A DNA stretch of 64,000 bases from positions 1 to 64,000 of the forward strand of contig NZ_WYET01000012.1 of assembly GCF_013376415.1 (NCBI RefSeq), given 5' to 3'. The notes under the pieces were generated by a model. It saw only the letters and a list, made by a program, of their open reading frames with translations, had not been told where the DNA came from and ran no database searches. Positions 7,420-15,924 of this stretch are shown here, piece by piece. Source of the DNA: Flagellimonas chongwuensis. GTDB taxonomy: Bacteria > Bacteroidota > Bacteroidia > Flavobacteriales > Flavobacteriaceae. Numbering within the stretch: position 1 is the first letter of the stretch; every line of letters begins with the position of its first letter. A program made the translations under genes and the position numbers.

Positions 7420-7503
7420 CGGAGAGACTGGGACTCGAACCCAGGCAGCACTTACGCGCTGACAGATTAGCAATCTGCTCCGTTACCACTCCGGCACCTC
7501 TCC
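7420..7503 (-). tRNA. tRNA-Ser (GCT)
   Basis: On the minus strand, GGAGAGG at the 5' end pairs with TCTCTCC at the 3' end, discriminator G. The anticodon stem-loop GCAGA-TTGCTAA-TCTGT gives anticodon GCT, and a long variable arm (CAGCGCGTAAGTGCTG) marks it as a serine tRNA. It lies 19 bases upstream of tRNA-Pro on the same strand, so the two are probably one transcript. Confidence 0.92.
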
Positions 7504-7615
7504 TATTATGTTCTATGAACGTGCACTCTGAAAATGCGGATGCAAATGTACCTTTTCAGATGTAAGATCGCAACTATTTTTTCACTTTTTTAATGGAACT
7601 TTTGTAATGCACCTG

Positions 7616-9652
7616 CTATTCAGGATATTCCACGCGCAAATGATAAATATTTGTAAGCTTTTGCTTGAGTACTTTCTTCACCATTTCAATCTCTTTTAAC
7701 GTAATATTCGCGTTCAAGTATTGATTGGCCTGCATTTGACCTTTCACGATTTTCTCCACAAACTCATCAATGATAGTAAATGTAGGATTCTTCAAACTTT
7801 TTGATGCTGCCTCAACGGCATCGGACATCATTAATATTGCTGTTTCCTTCGAAAAAGGTATGGGACCCGGATACTCAAAATCACTCCTATCTACATCTTG
7901 TTCCAACTCTTGCTGTTTTTTGTAGAAATAGTAGACTAATGTTGTTCCATGGTGGGTTCTGATAAAATCTATCACTCTGTCGGGAAGCTTATTTTTTCTG
8001 GCAATCTCTATTCCATTGATCACGTGGTCAATAATGATCTTGGCACTTTCCTTTGGAGGAAGGTCATCATGTGGATTAACATTGGTGATTTGATTCTCCG
8101 TAAAGTAAGTAGGTCGTTCCATTTTACCAATATCATGATAAAGCGCACCTACCCTTACCAGCATTGCATTTGCCCCAATTTCGTTGGCAGCTGCCTCCGC
8201 TAGGTTGGCAACTTGCAAGGAATGATGAAAGGTTCCGGGTGCCTTGTCCGAAAGTTCTTTGAGCAATTTGGAGTTTGTATCGGAAAGTTCCAACAAGGAC
8301 ACATCGGATACAAGTCCAAAAATTTTTTCGAACATGTATATCAATGGTTGTGCAAAAAGCGTCAGCAACCCATTTAGAACAAACACACCGAATAATATCC
8401 ATTCAATGTTGTCCATATTACCTTCATGTATCGCATGGAAAGCGAAATAGCCAACAATATATATCAACGTTATCTGACCTACCGAGATAAACAGGTTCGC
8501 CCTCTTATAAAGCTCAGAGGCCGTTAATATGGTAACTATACCCGTAATTATCTGCAAAAAGATATACTCAAAACTATTGGGTACTATAAAACCAAGGATA
8601 AGTACTGTTAATACGTGTACAAAAAGTCCCAATCTAGCATCAAAAAAGTTTTTTAAGATCAATGGTAGAATGCACAACGGAACCATATAAATAAAATCCT
8701 CATAATGCTTTACCATCAAGGTTGTGGCGACAACCATCAATAAGATGTTGAAGAAAATGAATGTTACCTTGTTATTGTTCTGAAAGATCTCGTTCCTGTA
8801 TCGTTTCAAAAACAAAAACAACATAATGAGCACCAAAGCCACCAAAATGGTATACCCCAATAAAATGAAATAGTAATTGCTGCCCATCCACAGATCGGAT
8901 TCATATTCATCCTTAAGGGAGTTAAGGATTTTAAAGTCATCATTCTCTACAATCTCACCTTTGGAAATAATCAATTGACCCTGATCAACCTCTCCCCGTG
9001 TGTAGGATATTTTAGAAAGTTCTTCATTTAAGGCACTTTCCGTAAGTGTGTCATCGTAAAAAAGATTGGCCTTGAGACTACTTTTTAGTAAAGACTGTAC
9101 ACGTTCTGCCCCGTCTATCCCCACATCCGAAAAAAGCTCGGTTACCTTCTTTTTGGCCTGTTCAAGGCTCAAGTAATCACTTGGAGAAATGGGCTGTGCT
9201 TCATTATTCTTGACCACAACCGTGGATTTTGATTGCGGCAGGTTTTGAAAAATTCCACGGAGGTACACTTCATCAATAACTTCTTCAGAAGCGTTCCTCA
9301 AGGATTGTCTTTCCGAAGAGGTGTAGTTTCCCGATTGAAGAAGTGCATTTAATCCTTCCCGTACTTCTTGCTTTACATCAGAAATCAAGGACGCATTGTA
9401 GGTATAATAATCTGTTTTGTTGGCTCTAATGGAAGACTGCTCCTCCTGTATTTCCTTTTGGGTCTTTTGTATGGAAAAATCTATTGGGGCATAGAGGTTT
9501 TCATATTGCCAAGGTTTCCCTTTTTGAAACTCATACTTAAACTTGCCTCCTTTTGGAAAGAAAAAAACAATGAGTGCTACCGATACTACATAAAGGAAAT
9601 ACTTGTAGACCAGTGACTGGTGTTTATATACATTATCCAAAGTTTTTCCCAT
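7616..9652 (-). CDS. pgpH: 7TM-HD family phosphohydrolase (PgpH-like c-di-AMP phosphodiesterase)
   Basis: 678 residues with the full architecture of the family: an N-terminal membrane anchor (about residues 18-34), a large extracytoplasmic 7TMR-HDED domain to about residue 250, seven membrane helices, and a C-terminal cytoplasmic HD domain. The HD signature is visible in the segments HHSLQVANLA and GALYHDIGKM, followed by a second HH in RTHHGTTLVYYF. Characterised homologues (PgpH) hydrolyse cyclic di-AMP. It is a single gene between the tRNA pair and accessory DNA, and is the first clearly core gene in the window. Exact substrate in this organism is inferred from the family. Confidence 0.88.
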   Translation of the reverse strand: MGKTLDNVYKHQSLVYKYFLYVVSVALIVFFFPKGGKFKYEFQKGKPWQYENLYAPIDFSIQKTQKEIQEEQSSIRANKTDYYTYNASLISDVKQEVREGLNALLQSGNYTSSERQSLRNASEEVIDEVYLRGIFQNLPQSKSTVVVKNNEAQPISPSDYLSLEQAKKKVTELFSDVGIDGAERVQSLLKSSLKANLFYDDTLTESALNEELSKISYTRGEVDQGQLIISKGEIVENDDFKILNSLKDEYESDLWMGSNYYFILLGYTILVALVLIMLFLFLKRYRNEIFQNNNKVTFIFFNILLMVVATTLMVKHYEDFIYMVPLCILPLILKNFFDARLGLFVHVLTVLILGFIVPNSFEYIFLQIITGIVTILTASELYKRANLFISVGQITLIYIVGYFAFHAIHEGNMDNIEWILFGVFVLNGLLTLFAQPLIYMFEKIFGLVSDVSLLELSDTNSKLLKELSDKAPGTFHHSLQVANLAEAAANEIGANAMLVRVGALYHDIGKMERPTYFTENQITNVNPHDDLPPKESAKIIIDHVINGIEIARKNKLPDRVIDFIRTHHGTTLVYYFYKKQQELEQDVDRSDFEYPGPIPFSKETAILMMSDAVEAASKSLKNPTFTIIDEFVEKIVKGQMQANQYLNANITLKEIEMVKKVLKQKLTNIYHLRVEYPE

Positions 9653-9735
9653 TCCATAAAACTGTTAGCTTCAAAAATAGAAAATTAATGTATAAGAACA
9701 TTTTTTTGTAATGCTTACATGCCTATTGTACAGAT

Positions 9736-10281
9736 CTAGACTAGGGTTGGTTCCATGAGTTTTCTGAAAGTTTTTGTTTTTCTACCCAATAACCGCTCCA
9801 AGTCACCTGATTGATGTTCGAATTCACCTCCTTCGATAGCCAATACCCAACCTTTTATAAATTCGGCCACGTGACGGGCAACGCTTTTGGCAACCATCCC
9901 ATCAATATATTTCTGGGCATAAATAGTGGTAAATGGAACTTGTTGTCCATTGATTTCCGATAGGATTTTTGCTATGTCGGAAAACGAAATGGCATGAAAT
10001 CACCTAATGAATAGGTTTTATTTTCATGTCTAGGTGTCGAAAGTATTTCGGCGTGGGCTTCTGTCAATTCATCCCTTGTCGCTGGTACCATATTTCCACT
10101 GTTTGCCGGAAGGTTTATTCCAGTTTCAAAAGGATTGGGACCATAGTAAAACGATAAAAGATCAGTAAAAGGCTGATGGTACAAGATAGTATAGTCGAGC
10201 CCTGAGGATTTTAGCACTTGTTCCGTAAAAAGATCGGATTCCGTGACTTCGGCCATAATCCGTCCCGAATCTTTTTTGCGT
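9736..10281 (-). pseudogene. NmrA-like/NAD(P)-binding oxidoreductase, truncated and frameshifted
   Basis: Two minus-strand frames form the C-terminal part of an NmrA-like atypical SDR. The first (10256-9972) reads ...EQVLKSSGLDYTILYHQPF...STPRHENKTYSLGD. After a frameshift near 9990 it continues in another frame as FSDIAKILSEINGQQVPFTT...ARHVAEFIKGWVLAIEGG to the stop at 9736-9738. The N-terminal Rossmann half is absent; the upstream limit abuts the stop codon of the methyltransferase gene, as if a deletion joined the two. No function is expected. Confidence 0.7.
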
Positions 10282-10908
10282 TCACTTTTTGCAGATAATA
10301 TACCAATACCGTTGTGAGGGGTGGTCTCCCAAATTCCTTATGGGTTCCCTGATTTCCTTGGCCTCTACCAGGCCATAATTGCCAAAATCCAATCGAATTG
10401 ATTCTGAATCATAAAAAAATAGGGTAACACCATAATCCTTTTTGAATGTGTCTTTGCCTATTTCTACCCCTTCACCATATCTAAAATCCTTTTTCGAGAT
10501 GGATACAAAAACCATATAGCCCCCAGGCCTCAGTTGTTTATAGCAATCCTTTATCAACTTGGTTCGTTCTTTGGGGATCAATAAATGAATCAAAGAATAG
10601 CTGAATATTCCATCATACACTTCTTGATCAAACGGCATTGAACTGGTAGGTCCATGATGGATTTTTATATGTTCTCCCAAATGCTCGTTTGCCATTGCAA
10701 TTGCTGTTTCGGAAATCTCAATTCCAATTACCTCGAATCCATTGTCAATAAAAACCTTGGCATTTCTTCCGTAACCAAACCCCGGTACCAAGATTTTATT
10801 CAAACCGTTTTTCTTAAATAATTCCAACGTTTCAATAGCTGAATCCGCAGGTTTCCATCCCCACATTTCTTGCTTGTCCCGAAAGCTTGATTCCCAAAAT
10901 TCTGTCAT
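10282..10908 (-). CDS. Class I SAM-dependent methyltransferase
   Basis: 208 residues from the preferred start at 10908 (MTEFWESSFRDKQ); an ATG at 10953 would overlap the upstream gene. Motif I is ILVPGFGYGRNAKVF, with the acidic motif II end at GIEISETA; motif post-I and IV follow (YDGIFSYSLIHLL), then the LRPGGYMVFVS strand typical of the TehB/thiopurine-like small methyltransferases. It would transfer a methyl group from S-adenosylmethionine to an unknown, probably small, substrate in the cytoplasm. It lies 13 bases after the 80-residue gene and is likely co-transcribed with it and the flavoprotein gene. The NmrA-like pseudogene begins directly at its stop codon. Confidence 0.8.
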   Translation of the reverse strand: MTEFWESSFRDKQEMWGWKPADSAIETLELFKKNGLNKILVPGFGYGRNAKVFIDNGFEVIGIEISETAIAMANEHLGEHIKIHHGPTSSMPFDQEVYDGIFSYSLIHLLIPKERTKLIKDCYKQLRPGGYMVFVSISKKDFRYGEGVEIGKDTFKKDYGVTLFFYDSESIRLDFGNYGLVEAKEIREPIRNLGDHPSQRYWYIICKK

Positions 10909-10921
10909 AGTTACCCTTAGA

Positions 10922-11164
10922 TTATTTGCAAATTTTGTCTTCCAAAACTTCACATTTAAAACCTGATTCCTTTACGATTGCTATAATTTCATCGGAATTG
11001 ACTACATCTTCCATTCTTAAAATTGTATGTCCACAAGGAAATGCTACCTCTGTCTCATTAAAGTCAAAGTTGACTTTTAAATCAGTATTTTCTAATAGGA
11101 TTCTACTTGAAACCCTATCTGCCTGAGTTTTGTTTGGAATATCAGTTATAAATACCTCGATCAT
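10922..11164 (-). CDS. Small protein of unknown function, HMA-like fold suspected
   Basis: 80 residues, not recognised. The beta-alpha-beta pattern (MIEVFITDIP, then a polar helix, FDFNETEVAFPCGHTILRME, then SDEIIAIVKESGFKCEVLED) resembles a heavy-metal-associated ferredoxin-like domain, but the CxxC metal loop is missing. Two Cys remain (FPCG and FKCEV), plus one near the C-terminus. It lies between the flavoprotein gene (12 bases away) and the methyltransferase gene in one operon controlled by the Zur-like operators, so a role linked to metal or thiol homeostasis is possible but unproven. Confidence 0.6.
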   Translation of the reverse strand: MIEVFITDIPNKTQADRVSSRILLENTDLKVNFDFNETEVAFPCGHTILRMEDVVNSDEIIAIVKESGFKCEVLEDKICK

Positions 11165-11176
11165 TGGGTCATTGGA

Positions 11177-12085
11177 TTAAAATTGTTCACTTGTTAGCTC
11201 CCTATTCACTACTGCTCCAGTTACATTACCACTATAAACGGCATTGGCAATGGAACGCATCATATTTGAATTATCACCGCAGGCATAGATACTTGGTATG
11301 GTCGTTTTTTGGAAATCATCAACTTTTATATAGCCTTGTTCGGTAAGTTCACAACCAAGGGAAACCGGCATATCTGAATGTTGTTTAAAAGGAACTGCAG
11401 CATATGCAGCATCAAAAGATATTTTAGTGGTGTCGTCAAAAACTATATTTCGTAGGTGTCCATTTTTGTGTTCAAATTCGGAAATTTTCGTTTCTATGAT
11501 TTTTATACCGTGCGTGTTTAGTTTATCAAGTTGTTCTGAATTAAAGTCAGCCCCTTCCGTGGTCAAAATCGTAATGTTGTCTGTTAGATTTTTGACCAAT
11601 GAAGCAAGGTGGAATGCTTTTGCCCCGTTTGCAATAATGGCCGTGTTTTGGTTGCGGTATTCATAACCATGGCAATAAGGGCAATGGATAATAGAAATAC
11701 CCCAACATGCTGCAAATCCTGGTATGTCCGGTATCATGTCTTTTATCCCTGTTGCAAAAATCAATTTTTTGGCATTGAATTTATCTCCTGCGTTTGTTGT
11801 GATTTCAAAGCCATCTTCACTTTTCCTCCCACTACTGGCAATCCCATTATAAAATTTAACTGTACCATATTTTTCAACTTGATGCTTGGCAAGCATTGAA
11901 ATCTCTTTTGGTGTTTTTCCGTCCTGTGTTAAAAAGTTGTGTGAATGTGGTGTGCGTTCATTGCAAGGCATACCGCTGTCAATTAGTAGAACATGGCGCA
12001 AGGAACGTCCCAAAGCCATTGCAGCTGAAAGACCTGCATAGCTCCCACCAACTATAATTGTATCAAAATTGTTCGTATTCGTCAT
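11177..12085 (-). CDS. NAD(P)/FAD-dependent oxidoreductase, thioredoxin reductase-like
   Basis: 302 residues from the preferred start at 12085 (MTNTNNFDTIIVGG); the longer frame to 12136 would start inside the operator. The N-terminal FAD Rossmann motif is IIVGGSYAGLSAAMALG. The redox pair is in CPYCHGYE, and the second dinucleotide fold and the C-terminal FAD motif IYACGDNSN follow. Length and the CPYCHG form fit the bacterial thioredoxin reductase-like flavoproteins. It is transcribed divergently from the Fur-family gene, and both promoters carry identical 19-bp operators, so it is probably repressed by that regulator. It heads an operon with the 80-residue protein and the methyltransferase. 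Confidence 0.85.
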   Translation of the reverse strand: MTNTNNFDTIIVGGSYAGLSAAMALGRSLRHVLLIDSGMPCNERTPHSHNFLTQDGKTPKEISMLAKHQVEKYGTVKFYNGIASSGRKSEDGFEITTNAGDKFNAKKLIFATGIKDMIPDIPGFAACWGISIIHCPYCHGYEYRNQNTAIIANGAKAFHLASLVKNLTDNITILTTEGADFNSEQLDKLNTHGIKIIETKISEFEHKNGHLRNIVFDDTTKISFDAAYAAVPFKQHSDMPVSLGCELTEQGYIKVDDFQKTTIPSIYACGDNSNMMRSIANAVYSGNVTGAVVNRELTSEQF

Positions 12086-12137
12086 CTTAATTTTATTTAG
12101 TGAGCCTAATGGATTTACTTCCCATCCATCAAACATT

Positions 12138-12156
12138 ATTGCAACATAGTCGCAAT
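12138..12156. promoter_or_regulatory. Fur/Zur-type operator, copy 1
   Basis: ATTGCAACATAGTCGCAAT is a near-perfect palindrome (ATTGC-A/G-AC, 3-base centre). It lies 53 bases before the preferred flavoprotein start and is identical to the copy at 12191-12209. Confidence 0.75.
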
Positions 12157-12190
12157 ATTAATTTTTCAAATGTAGTATTGTTTTTGTAAT

Positions 12191-12209
12191 ATTGCAACAT
12201 AGTCGCAAT
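12191..12209. promoter_or_regulatory. Fur/Zur-type operator, copy 2
   Basis: The same 19 bases as at 12138-12156, 53 bases away, ending 6 bases before the ATG of the Fur-family gene at 12216. This position would block its own transcription, so autoregulation is likely. Confidence 0.75.
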
Positions 12210-12215
12210 AAAAAT

Positions 12216-12596
12216 ATGAAGCGTAGAAATACACACTCAACAGCGGAGATTTTTGAAGTTCTCAAATCGTCGGGAAATGCACTGAGCCACGATATGATAC
12301 AGGAAAATATTGGTTCCGATATAGACAGGGCCACCATTTACAGAGTACTAAATAGGTTCTGTGAGGATGGAAAAGTGCACAAGATCATTGGGGATGATGG
12401 AAAACAATATTTTGCAATTTGCCACAATTGTGGAGAGAAAAAGAAAGTACACTCCCATAATCATATTCACTTCAGATGTTTGCAATGCGGTAAGGTCGAG
12501 TGTTTGGAAAGGGATTTGGCCGTCCCGCTACCTGAAGGCTATGTTGCCAAAGTTCATAATCTTGTGATTTCCGGTTTTTGTAACAACTGTTCTTAA
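12216..12596 (+). CDS. Fur family transcriptional repressor (Zur-like)
   Basis: 126 residues from the preferred start at 12216 (MKRRNTHSTAEIFEVL); the frame also has an upstream ATG at 12192, but that would lie within the operator. It has an N-terminal winged helix (IDRATIYRVLNRFCEDGKVHKI) and a C-terminal metal-binding dimerisation domain with a His-rich segment HSHNHIHF and two structural CxxC pairs (FRCLQCG and FCNNC). This pattern is that of the Fur/Zur/PerR family; the His-rich loop and GC-containing operator favour zinc sensing. It faces the flavoprotein operon across twin operators. Regulated metal is inferred, not shown. Confidence 0.85.
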   Translation: MKRRNTHSTAEIFEVLKSSGNALSHDMIQENIGSDIDRATIYRVLNRFCEDGKVHKIIGDDGKQYFAICHNCGEKKKVHSHNHIHFRCLQCGKVECLERDLAVPLPEGYVAKVHNLVISGFCNNCS

Positions 12597-12731
12597 AAGC
12601 ACCTTCTTTTTAGTATGGCATTCTGCTATTCTTCCCTGCATCAATCTCTTAGAACCTAGTAAATGGCGTTTAAATTACCGAAAGGTGTTTTCAGTAGTGG
12701 GATACATCAAACTATTAATAAATTTAATGAA

Positions 12732-12751
12732 ATGTCACATATTTGAGACAT
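12732..12751. promoter_or_regulatory. Candidate TetR operator
   Basis: ATGTC (12732-12736) and GACAT (12747-12751) form an inverted repeat 19 bases before the TetR start codon; A/T-rich flanks extend the symmetry (GAAATGTC ... GACATATTTC). TAAATTTG at 12758-12765 fits the Bacteroidota -7 element. Confidence 0.45.
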
Positions 12752-12769
12752 ATTTCATAAATTTGGGTC

Positions 12770-13327
12770 ATGATAAACACTCGAACTAAAATTATAGCTG
12801 CCGCAGTGAAGTGTTTTAGGAACAACCCGTCGGATACTTTGGAAAAGGTTGCTGAAGAAGCTGGGGTTTCCCGTAGAACACTGCATCGCTATTTTGAAAA
12901 TCGTGAGGATTTGATCGAATCCTGCAAAAACGAGATGTTGGTCAGTTGTAACAAGGCTATGACATTAGCCTATGAAAGTGATTCGGACCCGATTAAAAAA
13001 ATAAGGAACATGCTTTTTGCGGCTATTGAGCAAGGGGCCAGTTATGCATTCGTTAAAAGAATATACGAACGCAGTAACTTCTCCGATTTGGAAAGAAAAA
13101 AGGAATTTGAATCCGATGATGTCAAATCAAATTGGTTGAACCTTATCAAAGAACTTCAAAAGGCTGAACGCATCAACACGGAACTGACCATCCCTTGGAT
13201 TTTTAATTTGTTCGGCTCCATCATTGAGACTGCAATCTATGCCGTCGAATCCGGGGATGTCGCCAAGAACGATAGTAGAAATTTTGCTTGGACCTCCTTT
13301 AAGGGAGCCATCGGATTAAAGGAATAA
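12770..13327 (+). CDS. TetR/AcrR family transcriptional regulator
   Basis: 185 residues. The N-terminal DNA-binding helix-turn-helix is visible at about residues 20-50 (DTLEKVAEEAGVSRRTLHRY), followed by an all-helical ligand-binding domain of unknown specificity. It starts a three-gene unit with the alpha/beta hydrolase (12 bases downstream) and the SnoaL-like gene. An inverted repeat just upstream of the start suggests autorepression. Its likely inducer is a small hydrophobic molecule that the hydrolase may act on. Confidence 0.85.
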   Translation: MINTRTKIIAAAVKCFRNNPSDTLEKVAEEAGVSRRTLHRYFENREDLIESCKNEMLVSCNKAMTLAYESDSDPIKKIRNMLFAAIEQGASYAFVKRIYERSNFSDLERKKEFESDDVKSNWLNLIKELQKAERINTELTIPWIFNLFGSIIETAIYAVESGDVAKNDSRNFAWTSFKGAIGLKE

Positions 13328-13339
13328 AACCATATCAAT

Positions 13340-14215
13340 ATGAATCCATACACAACAGAGAGTCTTATAAAACAACTGTCAGGTTTTTCCAGTCACTTGC
13401 AAAAGGTCAATGGCATACACATCCACTATGTCATGGGAGGAAGCGGAGAACCCTTACTACTCTTACCAGGTTGGCCCCAGACCTGGTGGTCATACCATAA
13501 AATAATGCCTTTATTGGCCGAAAAGTATACTGTAATTGCGGTCGACCTGCGTGGGATGGGCGATAGTGACAAACCTGAGGGAGGATATTCCAAGAAGAAC
13601 ATGGCCGATGATATCGTGGAATTAGTAGCTGCTTTAGGATATGATAGGGTGCATATGGCAGGACATGACATTGGAGCCAATGTGGCCTATTCGTTTGCCG
13701 TCAATCATCCGGAAAACATTGATAAACTGATTCTTCTGGATACACCTCCCCCTGATGAAAATATGTATCGGCTTCCCATGTTGCCCGTTGGAACTCCCGT
13801 GTACCCTTGGTGGGTGGCTTTTAATCAGTTGAATGACCTCCCTGCTCAGCTACTGGAAGGACGTTTTGGGTTGTTGTTAGACCATCTGTTTGATAAGTTA
13901 CTCATCAATAAAAAGGGCATCAGTGATTTTGACCGCTCCGTCTATCTTCAACACTATAACCATAATGAAAATATAAGAGCGGCCAATGCCTGGTACCAAA
14001 CCTTTGGTCAAGATATTGTAGAACATAAAAGCTCTTCTAAAATTAAAAATCCAACAATGGGAATTGCATCATCCGCTAATTATGACATTCTGGATAATTT
14101 TCTGTCCCATAATGTTCATGAACATGAAATGATGGAGATTAAGGATTGCGGTCATTTTCTTCAAGAGGAGAGCCCCGAACAAATTGCAAGGGCAATCTCG
14201 GATTTCTTGAATTAG
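13340..14215 (+). CDS. Alpha/beta hydrolase, epoxide hydrolase/haloalkane dehalogenase type
   Basis: 291 residues. The nucleophile elbow GHDIG puts Asp110 in the nucleophile position, as in epoxide hydrolases and haloalkane dehalogenases rather than serine esterases. The oxyanion motif is LLPGWPQTWWSY and the catalytic His is His272 in DCGHFLQEE; a cap domain of about residues 140-220 lies between. No signal peptide, so cytoplasmic. It follows the TetR gene by 12 bases and precedes the SnoaL-like gene by 18, in a likely detoxification operon. Substrate cannot be told; epoxide hydrolysis is the more common activity in this setting. Confidence 0.82.
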   Translation: MNPYTTESLIKQLSGFSSHLQKVNGIHIHYVMGGSGEPLLLLPGWPQTWWSYHKIMPLLAEKYTVIAVDLRGMGDSDKPEGGYSKKNMADDIVELVAALGYDRVHMAGHDIGANVAYSFAVNHPENIDKLILLDTPPPDENMYRLPMLPVGTPVYPWWVAFNQLNDLPAQLLEGRFGLLLDHLFDKLLINKKGISDFDRSVYLQHYNHNENIRAANAWYQTFGQDIVEHKSSSKIKNPTMGIASSANYDILDNFLSHNVHEHEMMEIKDCGHFLQEESPEQIARAISDFLN

Positions 14216-14233
14216 ACTTACATAATCAATACT

Positions 14234-14599
14234 ATGATGACTGAAGCAAATAAAATAATTCTACAGAAAGCAAATGAAGCTGTTTCCAAAGGGGATTATG
14301 AAGAATTTCTTCAATACTGCACCGATGATACCAAATGGATATTTGTAGGTGACCAGATGCTAAATGGAAAGGAAGCGGTCCGAAAATGGATGTTTAATGA
14401 ATATATAGAACCTCCACAAAATGATGTTGAAAATTTGATTGCCGAGAACGATTATCTTACGGCAATCGGTAAAATTGCTGTGATGACCGAAAACGGAGAT
14501 AGAACTATATTCTCTTATTGTGATGTATGGCGGTTTCGTGATGGAAAAATGGCCGAACTAAAAGCTTTTGTAATCGAGTACGAGAATTTGAACTTATAA
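14234..14599 (+). CDS. SnoaL-like/NTF2-like protein
   Basis: 121 residues with the cone-shaped alpha+beta fold of the SnoaL-like family: helical N-terminus (ANEAVSKGDYEEFLQYCTDD), WIFVGDQMLNGKEAVRKWM, then paired beta strands ending FSYCDVWRFRDGKMAELKAFVIEY. Such proteins bind or isomerise small hydrophobic compounds; many have no known function. It is last in the TetR/alpha-beta hydrolase operon. Two in-frame Met codons open the gene (MMTEAN); either could be used. Confidence 0.78.
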   Translation: MMTEANKIILQKANEAVSKGDYEEFLQYCTDDTKWIFVGDQMLNGKEAVRKWMFNEYIEPPQNDVENLIAENDYLTAIGKIAVMTENGDRTIFSYCDVWRFRDGKMAELKAFVIEYENLNL

Positions 14600-14681
14600 A
14601 GAGGATAATGAAAGAAGAGTAAATTAACAGTACTTGCTACAAGTACAAATTGACCAATTTTACACTATGCCTTCACATACT

Positions 14682-15370
14682 TCAGAATCTCGACGTTAAC
14701 CCCAATCCATATTCCCTTCCATTGTAAAAGGGTATCACTATTCCTGATGTTTTTTCCTTGTCCTTGAAAATTGTTTTCTTGATCATTGGATGAAACCAAT
14801 ACGCAATTTTAGTACTTAGGATTCCGATTCCCGCACCTGTGGCAATATCGGTCAACCAATGTTTTTCGTTGTGCAATCTGAACAAACCTGTGCCCAAAGC
14901 AACCACATAGCCGGCAACTCCGTACTAAACCGATATGTCCTTATATTCTTGATACAAAAATTCGGCACCCATAAAAGCCGTAGCGGTATGCCCTGAGGGA
15001 AAGGAGGTAGAGGAGGAGCCATCCGGTCTAGTGACCTTTGTGGTTTTTTTAGGATGTTTACAGATCCTCCCATAAGGAGATATGCCGTTCCCAAAACAAT
15101 GGTCCTATCCTTAATAATATGTTTTCCTTGTATGCCCATAGCATTTAAGACATATACAGATACAAACGGACTGTACTGAGAGAAATCGTCTATATTGAAT
15201 TTCTTATCATCATTCTCCCTAAATTCATTTTTTGTTCTGTAATCAATATCCTTTAAAGTAAGACTCTCTTGTCCAATAACTCCATATCCGATTAAAACAG
15301 ATGGGATGATAAGCGATTTGTAATTGAATGCATTGGAGGTATTGTTTTTTGTTGAATCAATGGAAGCGTT
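14682..15370 (-). pseudogene. PAP2 family phosphatase, frameshifted with premature stop
   Basis: The minus strand carries a PAP2 (type 2 phosphatidic acid phosphatase) sequence in pieces. NYKSLIIPSVLIGYGVIGQES through MGGSVNILKK is in one frame. After a T7/A7 run at 15044-15050 it continues in another frame as VTRPDGSSSTSFPSGHTATAF, where the SGH active-site motif lies. That frame is cut by TAG at 14925-14927 and then resumes as RLHNEKHWLTDIATGAG, the His-containing third motif, to the stop at 14682. The signal peptide is absent because the 5' end is joined to the remains of another gene. Not expected to be functional. Confidence 0.78.
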
Positions 15371-15924
15371 TTGTCCGAGGGGTTTATCTCTCTTTCGTAT
15401 AGCATTTCGAACTCGTTTGTAAGTACCCAACTCACGCAGTTTTTCAAACTGCCAATGTAAATTGAAGACAAGAGTGGGAAATGGTGCCTGCCGTGCCATT
15501 CGGGAACTTTTTGGGTGCATTCCCAATATATAAAATGCCTTCTTGGCCAAACTAAAATTAAATTCATTACTATTGGGTTACTGATGGGGCCCCTGGTCGA
15601 TTTTGTACCTCATGTAGGTACTGTAACTGTTGCCATAACAGCTGTTCAAACTCTTTCTCTTCGAATATTTATTGGTTTGGAAAAGTGGCAATGAAGGTCC
15701 GGAAGCTGTTTTTCTGAAAAGTCATATGCTTTGATATACTGATCAATGTCTTTCCACATGACCTTAGCTACAGTTTTTGTCCCCAATCCCGTATAGGTTT
15801 TTAGGGTAACATTATCCAAATTAAAGACCGTCTGTGCCATAAGGCAAGGATGGTCTTTTGTCAAGGTGAAACTTCTAAATCGTTGCTCTACTTCGCTTAC
15901 TGTGATGTCTCTTGTTATTACCAC
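15371..15924 (-). pseudogene. YqcI/YcgG family (GntA-like heme-dependent N-hydroxylase) remnant
   Basis: N-terminal part (15924 to about 15690) reads RSFTLTKDHPCLMAQTVFN...YTGLGTKTVAKVMWKDIDQY. A frameshift and stops follow, then EEKEFEQLLWQQLQYLHEV, two more stop codons, and in a third frame FSLAKKAFYILGMHPKSSR...ARQAPFPTLVFNLHWQFEKL...RNAIRKRD. The order of blocks matches the YqcI/YcgG family, which includes the guanitoxin pathway enzyme GntA. At least two frameshifts and three stops are present. After KRD the frame runs without break into the PAP2 remnant, so two dead genes are fused. Confidence 0.75.

Noticed and set aside
15292..15567. 91-residue frame on the minus strand
   Set aside because: Another frame over the GntA-like remnant; the conserved residues are in the neighbouring frame.
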